Assembly (NCBI GenBank): GCA_023653785.1
Contig: JAMKCH010002975.1
Span: 62,001 to 126,000, forward strand
DNA from: Ophioderma brevispina
Taxonomy: Eukaryota > Echinodermata > Ophiuroidea > Amphilepidida > Ophiodermatidae
Reading direction: 5' to 3'
Length of the DNA stretch: 64,000 bases
This document shows positions 46,270 to 59,432 of this stretch, in pieces (position 1 is the first letter of the stretch; the number at the start of each line of letters is the position of its first letter). Under the pieces are notes generated by a model. The model ran no database searches. It was not told the origin of the DNA and was given only the letters and a program-made list of their open reading frames with translations. A program made the translations under genes and the position numbers.

Positions 46270-48895
46270 CCAATACCATTCAGTATAATTTAAGAAGTGC
46301 ATTACGCCGCACTGTAATCAAACGCAGTCGAAAATCATGAAGATATAACTCGATTCGATTTAGCTAGCTCCTGTTAATGCACTATCAACAATATTTTTAA
46401 AGTCAACACATTATCAATCAATTTTATTAGATGGAATTACTCGAATGTAAAGTTGCAAAGGACGATTATGCAAGATTAACAAAATAATGTACATAAATTG
46501 CGGATACAGCATACCCAATTAGGTTTAACACCACTAACTCACGTATACACAGTAGGCTATGGTGGGACAATTGGCAAGCTTTGGCATCATGTTTCTTTTC
46601 TTATTCTCTTTCCGTCAACATTTTTAAATGTGAAAAACGCTTCAGCAGGACAGGAAATACAACAGATTAGCACACCACCAAAGTACTATAAGCTAAAATC
46701 ACCAAAAACAATTTGCAATATGATGACGCAGAATTTTTTACTTATAGTTGGAGTATTTATGGTAAACCCCCGTGCACCCCACAGAACTTAACCACAAACG
46801 CAACTTTAGGTGCCTTTTGGGGTCCGAAAACACTTTGGGATGTTAACAGTGACAAAAATCCCCGATGCGCCTCGCGATATCCAAGATGGCGCTGCCATGA
46901 TGCTGCCGATTGTGGGTCAATTTTAAAAAGTCAAAATCATTCTACGTAATACCAAACAAATCGCCCAAATACAACGGGTTAGGTATTGGTTTTTCAACCC
47001 TCCCAAATCCATATTTGTTATGCTTGGTTTGCTCTAATTTCTTGTCAAAGTCCAAAATGGCGGCCAATATGGTCTGCCTATCATGGTATGAAATGTGAGA
47101 AAACGTGGGCGAATCTTGCCAAAACTATTTTTTGGAGAGAAATAATACGGGATGATCAATATATTTTTCAAATCCATATATACACTAATTTGGTGTCAAA
47201 TTTAAAGGCGCATTTTGTATCCATAACCTCGGGTGGTCCTCCGCACCCCCGACTTACTCATCAAAAAAAGAAATTTTATAATTATTTGGGTATACTCGTG
47301 TTTGGTGGTCCTAGGTGGTTAATCCACTGTGTGACCTATGTTCTTCGTTGCAAAGCGGTCGGTGTATTGCTTGGGGGTTTAGAAATTAGCCTAGTTGGTT
47401 TTTCTTTTCTGGGTCCATATATCATGACCTGAAATTATCAGCACGTGGCCTATGGGACCTTGGGAAACAACCCAATTGCTCATAACAAAAATCCGCAGAT
47501 CGGATCACCGCAAATTTTGTGAATAGCTTTTCTCAATCGGATATCTAAGTGACAAGACAAAACATAAGGTTCGGTGATAATCCCGAATATGCAACCTTTA
47601 AAAAACATACTTTTGTGCTATTTCATGCACTGATTTTTGATTGTGTTTGCAGAGAGTGGGTTCGGCTCCTCTTGCAAATTGTTGGGCTAGTGTAATGGGT
47701 CCAGAGTTTCAAACGTGTCATTGCACAGTCGGGAACGGAAAATACAAGTGGTGTAAACATTAACATAATCCATGTTAAAGGGGTGGTGGGGGGATGGCGG
47801 GGGGCGGCGGGAAAACATTCCCACACACACTTGGAGAAAGAAAATACAATGGTTGATGGCAAAATTCACGGGTTCCCTCTGACCAAACTGGTTCTATAAG
47901 GTTCTCCATTCGTGTCCAACCATGTTCTGAAGAGGTGGCTGCGCGTATTTGGTCTGTCAGAATCTCTGACCTGTTTGTTGTCCTGCTTATTAGTTTCATT
48001 TTGAATGTTTCGATCGCGTTTTTGGTCTTTCTGCGGAAGCCTACAGTTTTGCCTTCAGGACACGCTGGGGGTTGGGATCAGGTAAAGTAACGTAAAATAT
48101 GTTCCTGTTTGGAAAACCTTTTGACATTCTAACTTCTTTCTTCGCTGAGTTTCGAGGAGGGTTTTTAAGGCCCCCCTTCAAGGGGTAGTTGTTAGTTTTG
48201 GTGGGGAAATGAAAGGGGCGACGAGGGGGGTGCGATCGAAGGAAACCCTCTCGTATTATAGAGATTATAAACCACAGTATATACGTCAGGCATCAAAGCC
48301 ATCCTCATGCATCAAGCCTTTATGTTGAATACCCCTTGGTTTGGAAACGCCAGCCGTACGGCGCCGATATCCTTCCATAGGTGATTAGAAATCTCCTCTA
48401 TGTGGAGCATTGGTGGGAGTTTATGAATCAAATAAGATCCTAAAGTATTTTAGAACCACAATGGCTCCCATTTGACCGAGATTAAAATTCAAACTTACAG
48501 GCTATCAGTTGGTTTAAAACAATGCTTGTGTTATCTGGCCATTGTAGACATAATGGTACTCTCAATACCAGGGTCAGATCATCCATTAATTCTACTTTGA
48601 ACTGGAGAAATTCTCTCACTGTGATTTGGTGTTCTGTCATCCCCAACAAAATTTTCTAGCGTGCTTATGAAATTTAAAGTTAATTTCCCCTAGTAGTCAT
48701 ATACCATGTCCTTATCGCTTTAAAAATAATTGGAACCATAGGACTTTGTACTACATGACTGTGAATTATTCTGGTCTAGCCACCAATCAGTTGCTTCTGC
48801 ACATTATGCTAGGGTCCCTTGCAATTTGTTGGCTTTTATCACTCGACTTTAATTTTACCATAATTTGTGATAAAAAGAAACCCTCCAATATTGTT
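46270..48895. other. No recognisable gene
   Basis: TCCAAGATGGCGCTGCC near 46880 and TCCAAAATGGCGGCCAATATGG near 47052 are variants of an ATGGCGGC phrase that is common in interspersed repeats. A short G-rich run lies at 47780-47811. Overlapping ORFs (up to 148 codons at 46986-47432) show no familiar motif. Confidence 0.35.
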
Positions 48896-48902
48896 TAATT
48901 GT

Positions 48903-49155
48903 ATAACCTATGACATTTCTTAATAGCGCTTTAAACACACGCCCGCTTGGTATGTAATAAAATGAAATGCATTTTGTTATAATGTCAAATCTGGAGGTAT
49001 CTCAAATAAGCAAAATTAATGCAGCCTGGAAACATTGTATATAGCGATTGGTCCACCGCTTTAAACAAACGGTGGTTAGATTACAAATAAAAAGACATAC
49101 CGCATTTGGTTATACCCTTGGAGGTGATCTGAAATAAAGCAAAATTATAACCTAT
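48903..49155 (+). repeat. Two-copy tandem repeat, unit about 130 bp
   Basis: CGCTTTAAACA, a TA.AAATAAAA phrase, GCATTTTGTTATA/GCATTTGGTTATA, TGGAGGT.ATCT and AA.CAAAATTA occur in order at 48927 and 49057. Both copies begin or end with an ATAACCTAT phrase. Confidence 0.6.
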
Positions 49156-49169
49156 AGACTTTTATACTA

Positions 49170-49330
49170 ACTATGATAAAAAAAAATGATGCAAGCAGTG
49201 CAGATGATCTTGACCATTTGATAAAATCACTGACTTATAGATTTGGTTTTTTTTTTTAATAAAGCAAATCTATAGGCTTCCAAGTGTGAAAAAGTGAAAG
49301 AAATCGACCTTAAAAAATAAGCCAAAAGAA
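49170..49330 (+). repeat. Dispersed repeat, related to 50866-50995
   Basis: GATGATCTTG, ATAAAAT.CACTGA, TTTTTTAATAAAGCA.ATCT and GTG..AAA.TGAAAGA appear in the same order in both places. Divergence is high. Confidence 0.45.
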
Positions 49331-49519
49331 AATTTTAAGCCCACCTCTTTTTCCTCCATTCCAAATGGGATTTATACAGTTAAGCAAAGATATTTTCGTT
49401 AACCCAACGCATTAAATCTCACAAAACCTCACAAATGTACAGCTGGTGTTCTATTTGTGTATTTGTTAGATTTTGTGTATAGTCCACCTCAAATTAATCT
49501 TTTGTACGATTTCATTGCT

Positions 49520-49915
49520 TTAAAACACGAACCAAAACGACACACCGCACATTGCACACATTCAGACCCCACATATGTCAACATAACACAATGCAAACAC
49601 ATGGCCACATCTGCACACGCAACTCCGACACATACGCCATCCCACATAATAAATGTAATTTTGGTAAGAATTCATTGATTTAACACACACAACGCACACG
49701 CACACACGCACCCACCACAGACCCACACATGCACATACACACGTGCAAAACACATGCGCACACGCACACAAACGCACCCACACGCACACTGCACACACAC
49801 CGCACGCACACCTATGAGCGCACACACATACACACCCTCATACACATGTACACACACACACACACACACACATACACCACCTACACACATACCAAACACC
49901 AGACACATGCAATTA
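49520..49915. repeat. CA-rich microsatellite region
   Basis: Degenerate CACACA/CACGCA repeats, purest at 49852-49872. Histidine/threonine-rich and cysteine/valine-rich ORFs here are composition artefacts. Confidence 0.85.
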
Positions 49916-50189
49916 TAACATCACATAGAAACGAGGAAATAAAGGAAACGCCACGCTCGAAGGCCTTCGTATATGAATTCGAAACATTGATACAATGAAC
50001 CCAAGGTGTGTGGGTTAGGATTAATATACTATATAACAGGGGTATAGCATTATGAAGAACCTAGTAATGATGACCTTTGCTATCTTGTTTAAAAATTGAT
50101 CTATGAAATGCCATAATATAATTTATTAATCATTCAGTTCACACAAAATTTCACCCAATCAATCCTGAATGTGTAATAAAGAAGGTTTC

Positions 50190-50425
50190 CACACTACTAC
50201 TTAACTACTACTGTAAATCCAGGGTATAATACAACCCATGCCAATACGGGATGACCTCTTAAGCAATATCTCAAAAAATGGGAAACTATTTTTCTTGCTG
50301 TGCAACAGTGTGAATGCTGTTTTGGTATTTGTCCATATCAACTCACTTGCACAATTGGGATAAATAGATTCATTGAATCCGTAGTGTGAATATTCAGAAG
50401 TGTAAGCATTTATGAAGTTGACAAA
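50190..50425 (+). repeat. Dispersed repeat R2, copy 2
   Basis: Counterpart of 5320-5525, same orientation; this copy has a duplicated ACTACTACT run and several extra short segments. Confidence 0.5.
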
Positions 50426-50429
50426 AAGC

Positions 50430-51520
50430 ATCATTAATATTTACCTTCGCCACAAACACCGTTTAATGTGTGTAAAAATCCCATAGGAATGGAGAAAAAA
50501 AGGGGCGTGCTTGACCAAACCGCCATATCTAGCTTATTTTTCATCGTATTTAGTTTCATTTTTTCAACACATGAAGTAATAATTAGATTTGGTTTTTTCA
50601 TAAAAACCACCAACAATCTATATATAGTGATTGGCATTAAGGTCAAGAGCATCTTTAATTCTTGGCATTTTTTTTTTTGATTCACGAGTATAGAGCGATG
50701 TCGAACCCCGTTTTTTTTTAACAGAAGAAAATAACCATTACGATTGCATACGAGGTCCTGCTGTGTCGTTCATTCAGTTTATTTACACACCATCAAAATT
50801 TTCAAATTACAATTATTATAAGTAACAATAATAATAACATGTGGTAGGGAAGCCAATACTACGTGACTAAAAACAAAATGTGCAATGATTTCGATGATCT
50901 TGCCTTTATAAAATGCACTGAATCATACGCTTTGTTTGTTGTTTTTTAATAAAGCACATCTGATATACTCGTCCACGTGTTGCAAAATGAAAGACCCGCG
51001 CTTGAACAATAGTCAGATAACAAATTTTTGTACGCTCAAATTAATATGCAACAAATAATGATACGCAATTGCGATGGTCATTACTTGCATCACTACTACC
51101 GCATCATGGTTTCGTCATATTCGGATGATTGTGGGGATCTGGTAGATATTCAAACCTTTTATATTTAATAAAAAGCAGTAACTCTATGTGTAAAATTTTG
51201 CAAGTATTCCACGTGGGAAATAAGAGCAGAAACTTGGGAAGAAGTTAAAGTTAGAGAGAGTTTACCCGGTTTTCAGGGGAATAAGAGCGAAAACAGTATT
51301 TTGCTTTTGCGTCAAACTTGGACCTGTCGTAATCGCAAGTAGCGGTAGTACAAGGATCTACTGTTCAAAATTTGTCATCTAAATTAGATCAGGGGTCTGA
51401 CGGGGTACATCGTGAGACCGATGGACAAATTGCCGACTACAGATTTCACTCTATTAAAACCCCCTTCTCATGTACCAGCGACAGGGAGATATTAAGTGTG
51501 TTTTACAACCAAAATAGTAA
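50430..51520. other. No recognisable gene
   Basis: AT-rich DNA including the diverged repeat at 50866-50995. ORFs at 50434-50685 on both strands have no recognisable motif. Confidence 0.4.
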
Positions 51521-51524
51521 TTAG

Positions 51525-51615
51525 TAGTATAGTAGTAGTAGTATCGTAGTAGTAGGTATGTAGTAGTAGTGGCAGTGCAGCCGCAGCAGCAGCAACAGTA
51601 GTAGTAATAGTAACT
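51525..51615. repeat. (TAG)n / (CAG)n microsatellite
   Basis: TAGTAG repeats broken by a GCAGCAGCAGCAAC stretch at about 51583-51596. Confidence 0.9.
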
Positions 51616-52370
51616 CAACCCTCCTACTCTCCTCCTCCACTTTGCTTCTTCCAGTCTTTCTTTGGGACGGTTCCCCTCCTCCTCAAAAACCTCCCACGTG
51701 CGAAACTCGGACGACGAGACGTCCAGAGAGGTTCGCTTATTTCCATAATAACCGTATTCAATAGCCAGCCCTGTTGGTTGTGACAGATAGAACGCATTCC
51801 AGTACTACAATACAGTCCCCTGTCAATGACCCTGTGCAATCGCTAAACATGTATCGATTGACATCTTAATGTATTGTATCCTGGAATGTATGCATCTTGT
51901 CCCCAACATGTCTGGTGGCTGACGTCTATTGAATACGGTCTAAAGTAGCAATCATTCAATAACAAATGGACTGGTCCTCGCGCGACTTTGACACTTTTTG
52001 GTTATTAACAGGGTAAGTTAATCCAACAAAATCGAATTAGAACGCTCTTCATTGAACCACGTTTCAGATACGTGCAATAACTGAAAATGGTAATGATTTT
52101 AAGTATTGAGAAACATTCGAAAGCATCAAAACGGTTTTTTTGTTAAACTACTTGAGATTTAATCGGGATAATTCGAAACCTTCTGAACAAACTGATCTAT
52201 AAAAAGCCTTACCACATCTGTCCAACTAGATGTTCTGTTAGGAGGGTGGTTAATATTCTGAATAGGCCCCTATTCTCTATCTACTGCGCTGTCCTGTATT
52301 TTCACGTTTGTTGTGAGGAACCAGGGACGCTTGTATGGTGGAAGCTTCTTAGACAGATCAACTTTAGTTG

Positions 52371-52655
52371 AGCTCCTAATTTCCCTGACCATCATCAACC
52401 CACTTCCTTCTTCTTAAGCATATGGTGGCAGGCACTTACTTTGGTTGGGGCGGTTTATTTATAACATTCATGTTAGTAACGAAATTCAGATTGTGCTGCA
52501 ACCCTTAAAATTTAAACATCAGCTCCTAATGGTCTGACCATCATCAACCATCTTCTTAAGCATGGTGGCATTACTTGTTTTTTGTTGTTGGCGTTTACTT
52601 TAATAACATTCATGTTTAGTACGAAATTCAGTGTGCTTCACCCCTTAAATTAAAC
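52371..52655 (+). repeat. Two-copy tandem repeat, unit about 150 bp
   Basis: AGCTCCTAAT, CTGACCATCATCAACC, CTTCTTAAGCAT, TAACATTCATGTT and ACGAAATTCAG occur in order at 52371 and 52521; the second copy is shorter by small deletions. Confidence 0.8.
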
Positions 52656-53675
52656 CTGTCACACACCGCGTGAGTGATGAATAGACACTCCTCACAAGAG
52701 ACTGGGATGCATCAGAGTTCTCTTCCGGGCGATGGAACGAGTCTATCGCACGTAGTCCGTCCGCACCTCATTGAGCTGTCACCATTTCTCTTCCATCATC
52801 GGTGAGGGTTAGACGAGTATCTCTCTCGTTCATTGTATGGTTCAACGGATTCTGTATACTCCGAGTCTCGTGTAGTTAAAGACAACTATCAGTGATTTTG
52901 AAAAATGATTTGGAAATTTGCGGAATAGCGTCAAAGTGAGGATAAGTCTGTAGAATTTTCATAAGTTACCTTTTACCAGCTGTAGACTTGACAGAAAGGA
53001 GAAAACGACAGCGTTTCCAAAATATCCATTCTCCATTCAATTACGGGTTGTATACGTGGTCGGTTTTGGACAATGATGACTAAATATCTGATTCTGTCCT
53101 TCTTAGTTTGCTCTGGTCTTATCATTTGCGGGGTATGTTATATACCTGTATACTTTTACATACATGTAAAAATCTGATTTTTGATGATTTTTTTTCGATT
53201 TGCTGATTTAACAAATCCTGATAGTGTCTTTAATTAGTATGATAAACTGAGATCAGTAGGGGGGAAGGAGAGACAGATGAGAGGAAACGGATATTTTTCT
53301 CTGTTACTTTTTTGTTCAATACTGTTTTTTTTTTGGGGTTGGAAGGTGGTGGCGGGGGCCTGAGATCTGGTGTCTGACGGGCGACAACACAAGACCATGG
53401 CGTGACCTGGTAGAGGCCACGAGGGAGCGAAGGTCCCTTTAGGGTCGCCTACCATACTAGGTGATGAGACCCGAGAGATGAGTACCAAAGCTGCCGATGA
53501 TGAATGAATCTATTATCTACCGAACAACTTACCACACCTAACGAAAGTTGGTGCTGTTGGTTGGGAGGGGGCCTCCAAGAACAAATCGGGTCGAGTGCGG
53601 CGGGGCGGGAGGGTCGAGGTGTTTCTAATAAGCGAATCCGCCATTTTCCAGGAATGGCCACTTTAGTGGGCATAC

Positions 53676-54023
53676 TTGATTAACCTCCGTGCCACCTTAG
53701 GCAATCCTAGAGAAGTAGAGCGCAGTTCGACTGCTCAGGGGGGTGACTATTACCGGTCATCACTATCAGCGTTCGCAAACTATCCCCAACTGGGCAAAAT
53801 ACGTGGCCTGATACCTTCAGATGTGCCTAATGCAAGGATATACCACCGTTTTCCTGCAGAACATGCTTTGGAACGGGGCGATTTACAATACTTTATCCGA
53901 GCCATTGTCAGAAGGGGACCGCGCAAAGTGACCAATCATTATCTACTGGCCTTAGCAGACATCTTGTTGAAAGGGACAATGAAAAAAAGAATGTCCGAGA
54001 GGGAAGATCTGAATTATGGATGA
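53676..54023 (+). other. Unassigned ORF, 115 codons
   Basis: The region 53330-54310 is richer in GC than its surroundings and this frame has balanced composition, not a low-complexity one. It includes IPSDVPNARIYHRFP and LERGDLQYFIRAIVRRGPRK, with a basic C-terminal stretch (MKKRM). A further open stretch with RVRVRKPRKLSF lies downstream in another frame (54116-54304). No family is recognised. It may be an exon, part of an old mobile element, or chance. Confidence 0.3.
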
Positions 54024-54309
54024 GAGATGATCCAAATCTGCCCAAAATCTTGCAGCTTATGTCAGCTCCTGGCCTAAGCTGATCTGTTCACACGGGCACC
54101 CCGCGTCCTGTCCGTTTGTGGGTTACCACCATTTATTGTTTTCGGGTTAGGGTCAGGAAGCCTCGCAAATTATCCTTCGGTCTGCCATCTCAGCAATGTC
54201 TGCCTGAGCGCCTGAACAGAGCCGCTGGGCCGCGACCGGGCTCGCGGGTGACAAGTGTGCAGCAGCTCTTACACCCACGAGGCTTCCTTATCGTCGTTGT
54301 TTAGGGTTA

Positions 54310-55845
54310 TTGTCTAGCCCAATTTGTTTATTATCTCCCTACACAGTTGTGTTTCAAGCAAGGAGAGCAAGAACCCAGGTGGACAGACACACAGAAAAAT
54401 GTTCCCCGGTCCCAAACCCACCAAATGCTAAGTTTCCGGCGGTAAGAAATGGTGGGGTGTTAGTTTGGCCAGAGCTAGTGTAGTTGGCAGGCGGGTACCC
54501 TGGTGGTCTGGAATGATGTCACTTAGCCGACGTGGTGCACGGAGATTCCGGTCAGCGAAGGGGCCTCGATGTGAAAACAACTAAGATGTCGTAAGTAGTA
54601 GCGTCAGCACATAATGTGTTGTATATGGTTTGGATGTTGGTGTGGTGTAGGGCCGATTCCGCTCATATGAGGGATGTTCCTGGAACTGTCTGGTAGAGTC
54701 CACGTGTAAAAAAAAAAGAGCGGAGCGCTTAGTGAAATGAATGGGGAAGCGCTGGTGATCTAAGCCTGTGCGGATGGTTGTGGTTTGTTTTGAGGTGGAA
54801 TCCGCTCGCATTTGTATGAGTGGGGGGTAGAGGGGGGCCCTTGAAACTGATTGGCGGTAGCTATTGAGAAAATGGTGTGGTGTGATGGAATCAAGTTGAG
54901 TGTCAACCGAAAGCTTCGGCATTTGAATAAACAATACAATCGTTCAGCAGAGCTGTTCATATTAAATCAGTGCCACACGCATATATTGAAATCAATTCCC
55001 CGCGTAAGTATAGAATACACCTTTGAATGTTTTGTTCTAACTGCTAAGGCTAGACACGGCCGGACCTGACAGGGATTAAAATGTGATGTTAGGCAGGTAG
55101 GACTTCCATTACTAACTCTACCCTCTAAAGCAGGAGCAGAATACCATAGGGTCCTTATTTATGGAGTTTCGTTGCATATCCACTCATCTACGGTTTTGAG
55201 ACCTTTATTATTTAGTATTGCCCTCTACATAATGCAAGGATATAGTGTAGGTGGTCTCAAATTAATGGTGTCAACTTTTCAATAGGGGCGAATTTAAGGT
55301 TACAACAGGGGTCAAACTTTTAAACTAACTGCAAAACATTTTGAACATCTTGTCATATTGTCTTGTCTAAGTCATAAGGAATTTGCCAAAATGTATAGTT
55401 TTGATAACACTTCAGACTAATTTGGTTTAGGAGTTATATCGTAAAAAAAATGACTAAAACTGTAAAAAGGGTGTCAAACGCCATTTGTACGGGGGTTCAA
55501 CATTGAAAGTTACTCTGATGATATTTTAAATCTTGCAATTAATTGTCCTTAGGAATAAGGATCCCAAAAATTATAGTTTTGATTATTGTTTAATGTTTAT
55601 TTACCGAGATAAAGGTAAAAGAAGGTCCAACGCCAATTGAATATGTTGCCCTATTACCAAATTTTTTGTCATATACCATGATAACTATGCATTGCAGATG
55701 CTACAACTATTACCTTATTTTGAATACATTAGCTTGATGAACAGTTTGTTTCACTTTTTACAAATTGGAGCACTTCTGATTTTCCACCCCTGTACCCATG
55801 GAATTGACCTTAATTTTTGCACTTTATCCATTTTCACCCAATAAC
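54310..55845. other. No recognisable gene
   Basis: Mixed DNA. From about 55260 it contains phrases such as GGGTCAAACTTTT and GGTCCAACGCCA that resemble R3-type repeat DNA. The short ORFs near 54581-55069 are not recognised. Confidence 0.35.
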
Positions 55846-55849
55846 TCTA

Positions 55850-56000
55850 AACCATTGGTTCATACGGTGTACAAACTATACAGTTGGTGGATCCTTATGA
55901 CTAGACGGCAATATGTGATATATTCCAACATGATTTGGATTAATTTAAAAGTTTGACCCCTGTGTCACTTAATATTGGCCCCGCCATTGAAAAGTGACCC
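55850..56000 (+). repeat. Dispersed repeat R3, copy 2
   Basis: Counterpart of 25085-25300: ACAAACTATACAGTTG, GGATCCTTATGACTAGACGG, TTCCAACATGATT, TTTAAAAGTTTGACCCCTG and ATATTGGCCCC. Confidence 0.65.
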
Positions 56001-56332
56001 GACATTTGACCACACTAACTACAACATTGCAATTGATACAGAAGGTCCATACTACTACCAAAGTTGTTCAAAGCCTGAGATGTAGTGGGATATGACGATA
56101 ATTTTGCCCCCTCTCCCGCTCTAACTACTCTTCACACTGGATAATCGTTTAATTGTTAATTGACAATATGAAGTTATTATCTGTGAAGCAGTTACTTCTT
56201 AATATTTGAATATATGATCACTTCAGATGCATCCGAAATTTGAAATTGTAACTCTTTTTCGGTCTCCAGTAGACAAGAATGAATATTTATTAATCTTTCC
56301 CTGATGGACACGCAGTGTTGAAAAAAAACAAG

Positions 56333-56420
56333 TGCGATTGGGCCGGGACTAGAACCGGCAACTTCCGTATACGTAGCACGGCGCTCTTACAGTCTTACCA
56401 ATTAAGTAGCGAACCAGCCA
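56333..56420 (-). pseudogene. tRNA-like sequence, Arg(ACG)-like anticodon arm
   Basis: On the minus strand a D-arm-like GCTACTTAATTGGTAAGAC is followed by CCGTG-CTACGTA-TACGG, which forms a five-pair anticodon stem with ACG in the loop, and then GCCGGTTCTAGTCCCGGC, a T-arm with a B box. The acceptor stem is not convincing. It may be a tRNA-derived SINE head or a pseudogene. Confidence 0.5.
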
Positions 56421-56429
56421 GGGTTGGTT

Positions 56430-57355
56430 ATAGGTGTAGGTCTGAAAGGTTCCAATCGCTTTCCTAGCGGAATAGCATTAGAACGGCATATTTAGATTTA
56501 CGATTATATCATGAAAAGATATTGGATTAATACGCCAAGATTATTGGCCAACAAGGATGCGTCCATCATTTGATTTAAATACTTTCCTTACAATTAGCTA
56601 AGTTCTTATTAAGAACCATTCAATATGATTAATCACATGAGAGACAAAATTAGAATGTTGATGTCGTTTATGATGTTGTCAATACTGTTTTTTTTCTTAT
56701 GGTCAGGTATCCGGTTTCCAAGGAAAAACACTAGTTGGTCTACTACAAAATTAATTTGGTGATGTGATTATATAGCAAAAGACGGGACCAATATTCATTA
56801 CAATTAGTCAATGCGGATATCATGTTGAATTGTTCATGAAACAAAAAAAATCGAAACAAAGCCCCTCTTGTAAAATAGTGTCATCAGTCCATGAAATTGG
56901 CAGATATGGCAAAGGTCATGAATCAGGGAATCGACGTGTTATCCGGCAAGCAGGTGTTGTGTGTTAAATTCGGAAAATTACTTATTTTTCATCCTTAATT
57001 TTAGTAGCTGATAAAGGTTTTATTTTGAAAACAACAAATGTAAAAAAAAAAAAATGTTTTTAGCTTTTTTAAAATTTTGTCTGAGGTTAGCAGATAAATG
57101 AAAGAGATAATAAAAAATAAGAAGAAAATATCTTTGCTTAATTGTAGGAAATACTTGTTGGACACTCGTAAGTCTTTTATAAGAATCCTTGATTTTGCTG
57201 CAAATTTGAATTGGAATTGTAGCGCAATGCCATGATGTGGATTGACTTTAATGACTCGTTAAGGTATTACCTTATCCATCACCTGAATACCAGAACCAGC
57301 CATTTACCCGCTGGTCATAAAACAATGGATTATAAGAAGTAGCCTTAAGTATCAG
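56430..57355. other. No recognisable gene
   Basis: AT-rich DNA with A-runs (57043-57055). No ORF, splice or repeat signal noted. Confidence 0.4.
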
Positions 57356-59361
57356 GATCAGTTAGCCTTACAAGCACTATGGGTAGATTGAAGTATGGTG
57401 TGGAAAAATTCAATAGATTGAAAGCTTTCCATGTAATGTTATAGTTAACAATGTCACTCTTTTATGTTTATCTTGTGAACATGAACTCTTTAAAATTAGA
57501 CAATACTTAGGAATTTGTAAAAGTTCCTTAAGGTGCAACGAGAGATTTTGAGGATCCAATTCTGCCATATTGGTTTCTTATAGATTACACACAAAATAGA
57601 TCTCTTACCTTTTATTGCTACAGAAAGCTTAGTCTTTTAAAGTTGATAAACAAAAGATGATTATATATGCCTATAATTCAATATAACACATAGAATGGAA
57701 TTTCTAGGTGTTCCTATAGGGAAATTAGAAATTTCACAATTTTAGTACCAAGAAATAATTCTCAGCTTAATCCTATAAGATGGGGATATTTCTGATAGAA
57801 TCGAAAGCTTTGCTCGGTGCAAAAATTGGATTTTCATTTTTTAGGAACTCATGTATGTGAAATTCTCGTTGTACCTTTAATACTCAACATATACAATCGT
57901 AGCATATCGTAATCTCTTAAAGAAGGGAATATTTTATTAGCAATAGATTCGATTCTAAGATCCCTTAAGTTTGTAAATTTGTGAGCTAATTCTATTACAA
58001 AAGCAATATCAACAACAAACAACACTAATGACAATAGTAATTAGCTTAAGCCAGGAATCCAGTTTCTCATATCAGATTGGTGTATGTACACAACACGTAA
58101 CATCTATCTATCCGATTACGAATATTACACTGAAACTACAAATAAGACATATTAGTGTTCCTCAACAAACGCGTCATTGTGTTTTGCATCTAACAACGAG
58201 TTCATCTCACAAAATGCACTAAAATATTAATAATCAGTATAGTTGTTAGCGGTTTATAAATCTTCCTTCGATCTTAATTGATTTGTAGCAATTCCATGTT
58301 CTGACTAACGGGGATTTAGTGCGGGTGGATTTATGAAGTGAAGTGAGTTTTGTACAAACAAAAATCATATAGGCTAAAAATGTTGGTCTCACCGATCGTT
58401 GTCAAATCTGATACGGGGGATGGGAGTGGGGTTGGTTGTGGTGATGATGTGAAACTACCTGTTCCCTGCGTTCGATTTTTGTGTCGCACGCAGTAGTAGC
58501 AGTCCATTATACAGCACTCAATGTACCCCATTTGAAGGTCAAGTCATTTAGGTTATACACCACTAACCTGGCTGACCGTTCAGGATCAAAAATCTTGGAT
58601 GGACTACTTTCTTTTGCATGGCATCTGGAAAAATGCTTAAAATGTCCTGAAATCACTAGTATATAAAAGTGATGAAATTTCATCATGATTGACCTGGTAG
58701 ACTGGTATGTTTTCTCAAACTAAGCGGCATTTGGACAGTGAATTGATGAAATTTTACCCTCCGCCGATGATCTCAATTTCACATCGATTGGCAAATTTAT
58801 AGCTTTTGCGACTATAGAGAATCTGGGTTGCCGTCTGACATCGGGCAAGTTTGATGATTCGTAACTTAAAAATTTTGGTCCGGTCATCATAATTCTGTTC
58901 AAAATTTGGTTATTTGGTGATTTTCGCTTGTACTTTGGGGTGATGTTGTTGTATTTCTCTGTGCGAGTTTTAAATGTGGAAAGAAACATGCTCAAAGTTG
59001 CCATTTTTCCCATAGACTCTGTGTATTAACGGAGTAGTGGTGGTGTACTTTAGGCTATAGAGGTCTTTCACCTCACTCCTGCATAACCTATAGCACGAGG
59101 TTTTAGTTCCCGTTAGTAGCGTCATTTCATTCAGATCAATTTATATCCGACCTCGAAGTAATTGTGCTATTCAAAGTTTGACCCATACTTTTATGCATAC
59201 TAACATGCATGTCGTTCCCTAAGATTTAGAAATTCTCCAGAAATTTGGAATGGACTTTGCCATTACCGGCAAGATGGCCGCTAATTCATCGAAAAGGTGG
59301 TAGAGCTCTAATTGCTTTAAAACATACGCAAATGCATGATGAGACCATACAAACTACCCAC

Positions 59362-59432
59362 AACTCTGTTGGTCATACAGCTAACGCGCTACGACGTGCC
59401 TGAACGTTGTTTGGTTTGATCCCAAACACATC
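59362..59432 (+). pseudogene. tRNA-like sequence
   Basis: TTGGTCATACAGCTAACGCG resembles a D-arm with A box. TTTGG-TTTGATC-CCAAA forms a perfect five-pair T-arm with a seven-base loop. The anticodon arm does not pair. A tRNA-derived SINE is likely. Confidence 0.4.

Noticed and set aside
49562..49998. Histidine/threonine-rich and cysteine/valine-rich ORFs
   Set aside because: They are translations of the CA microsatellite.
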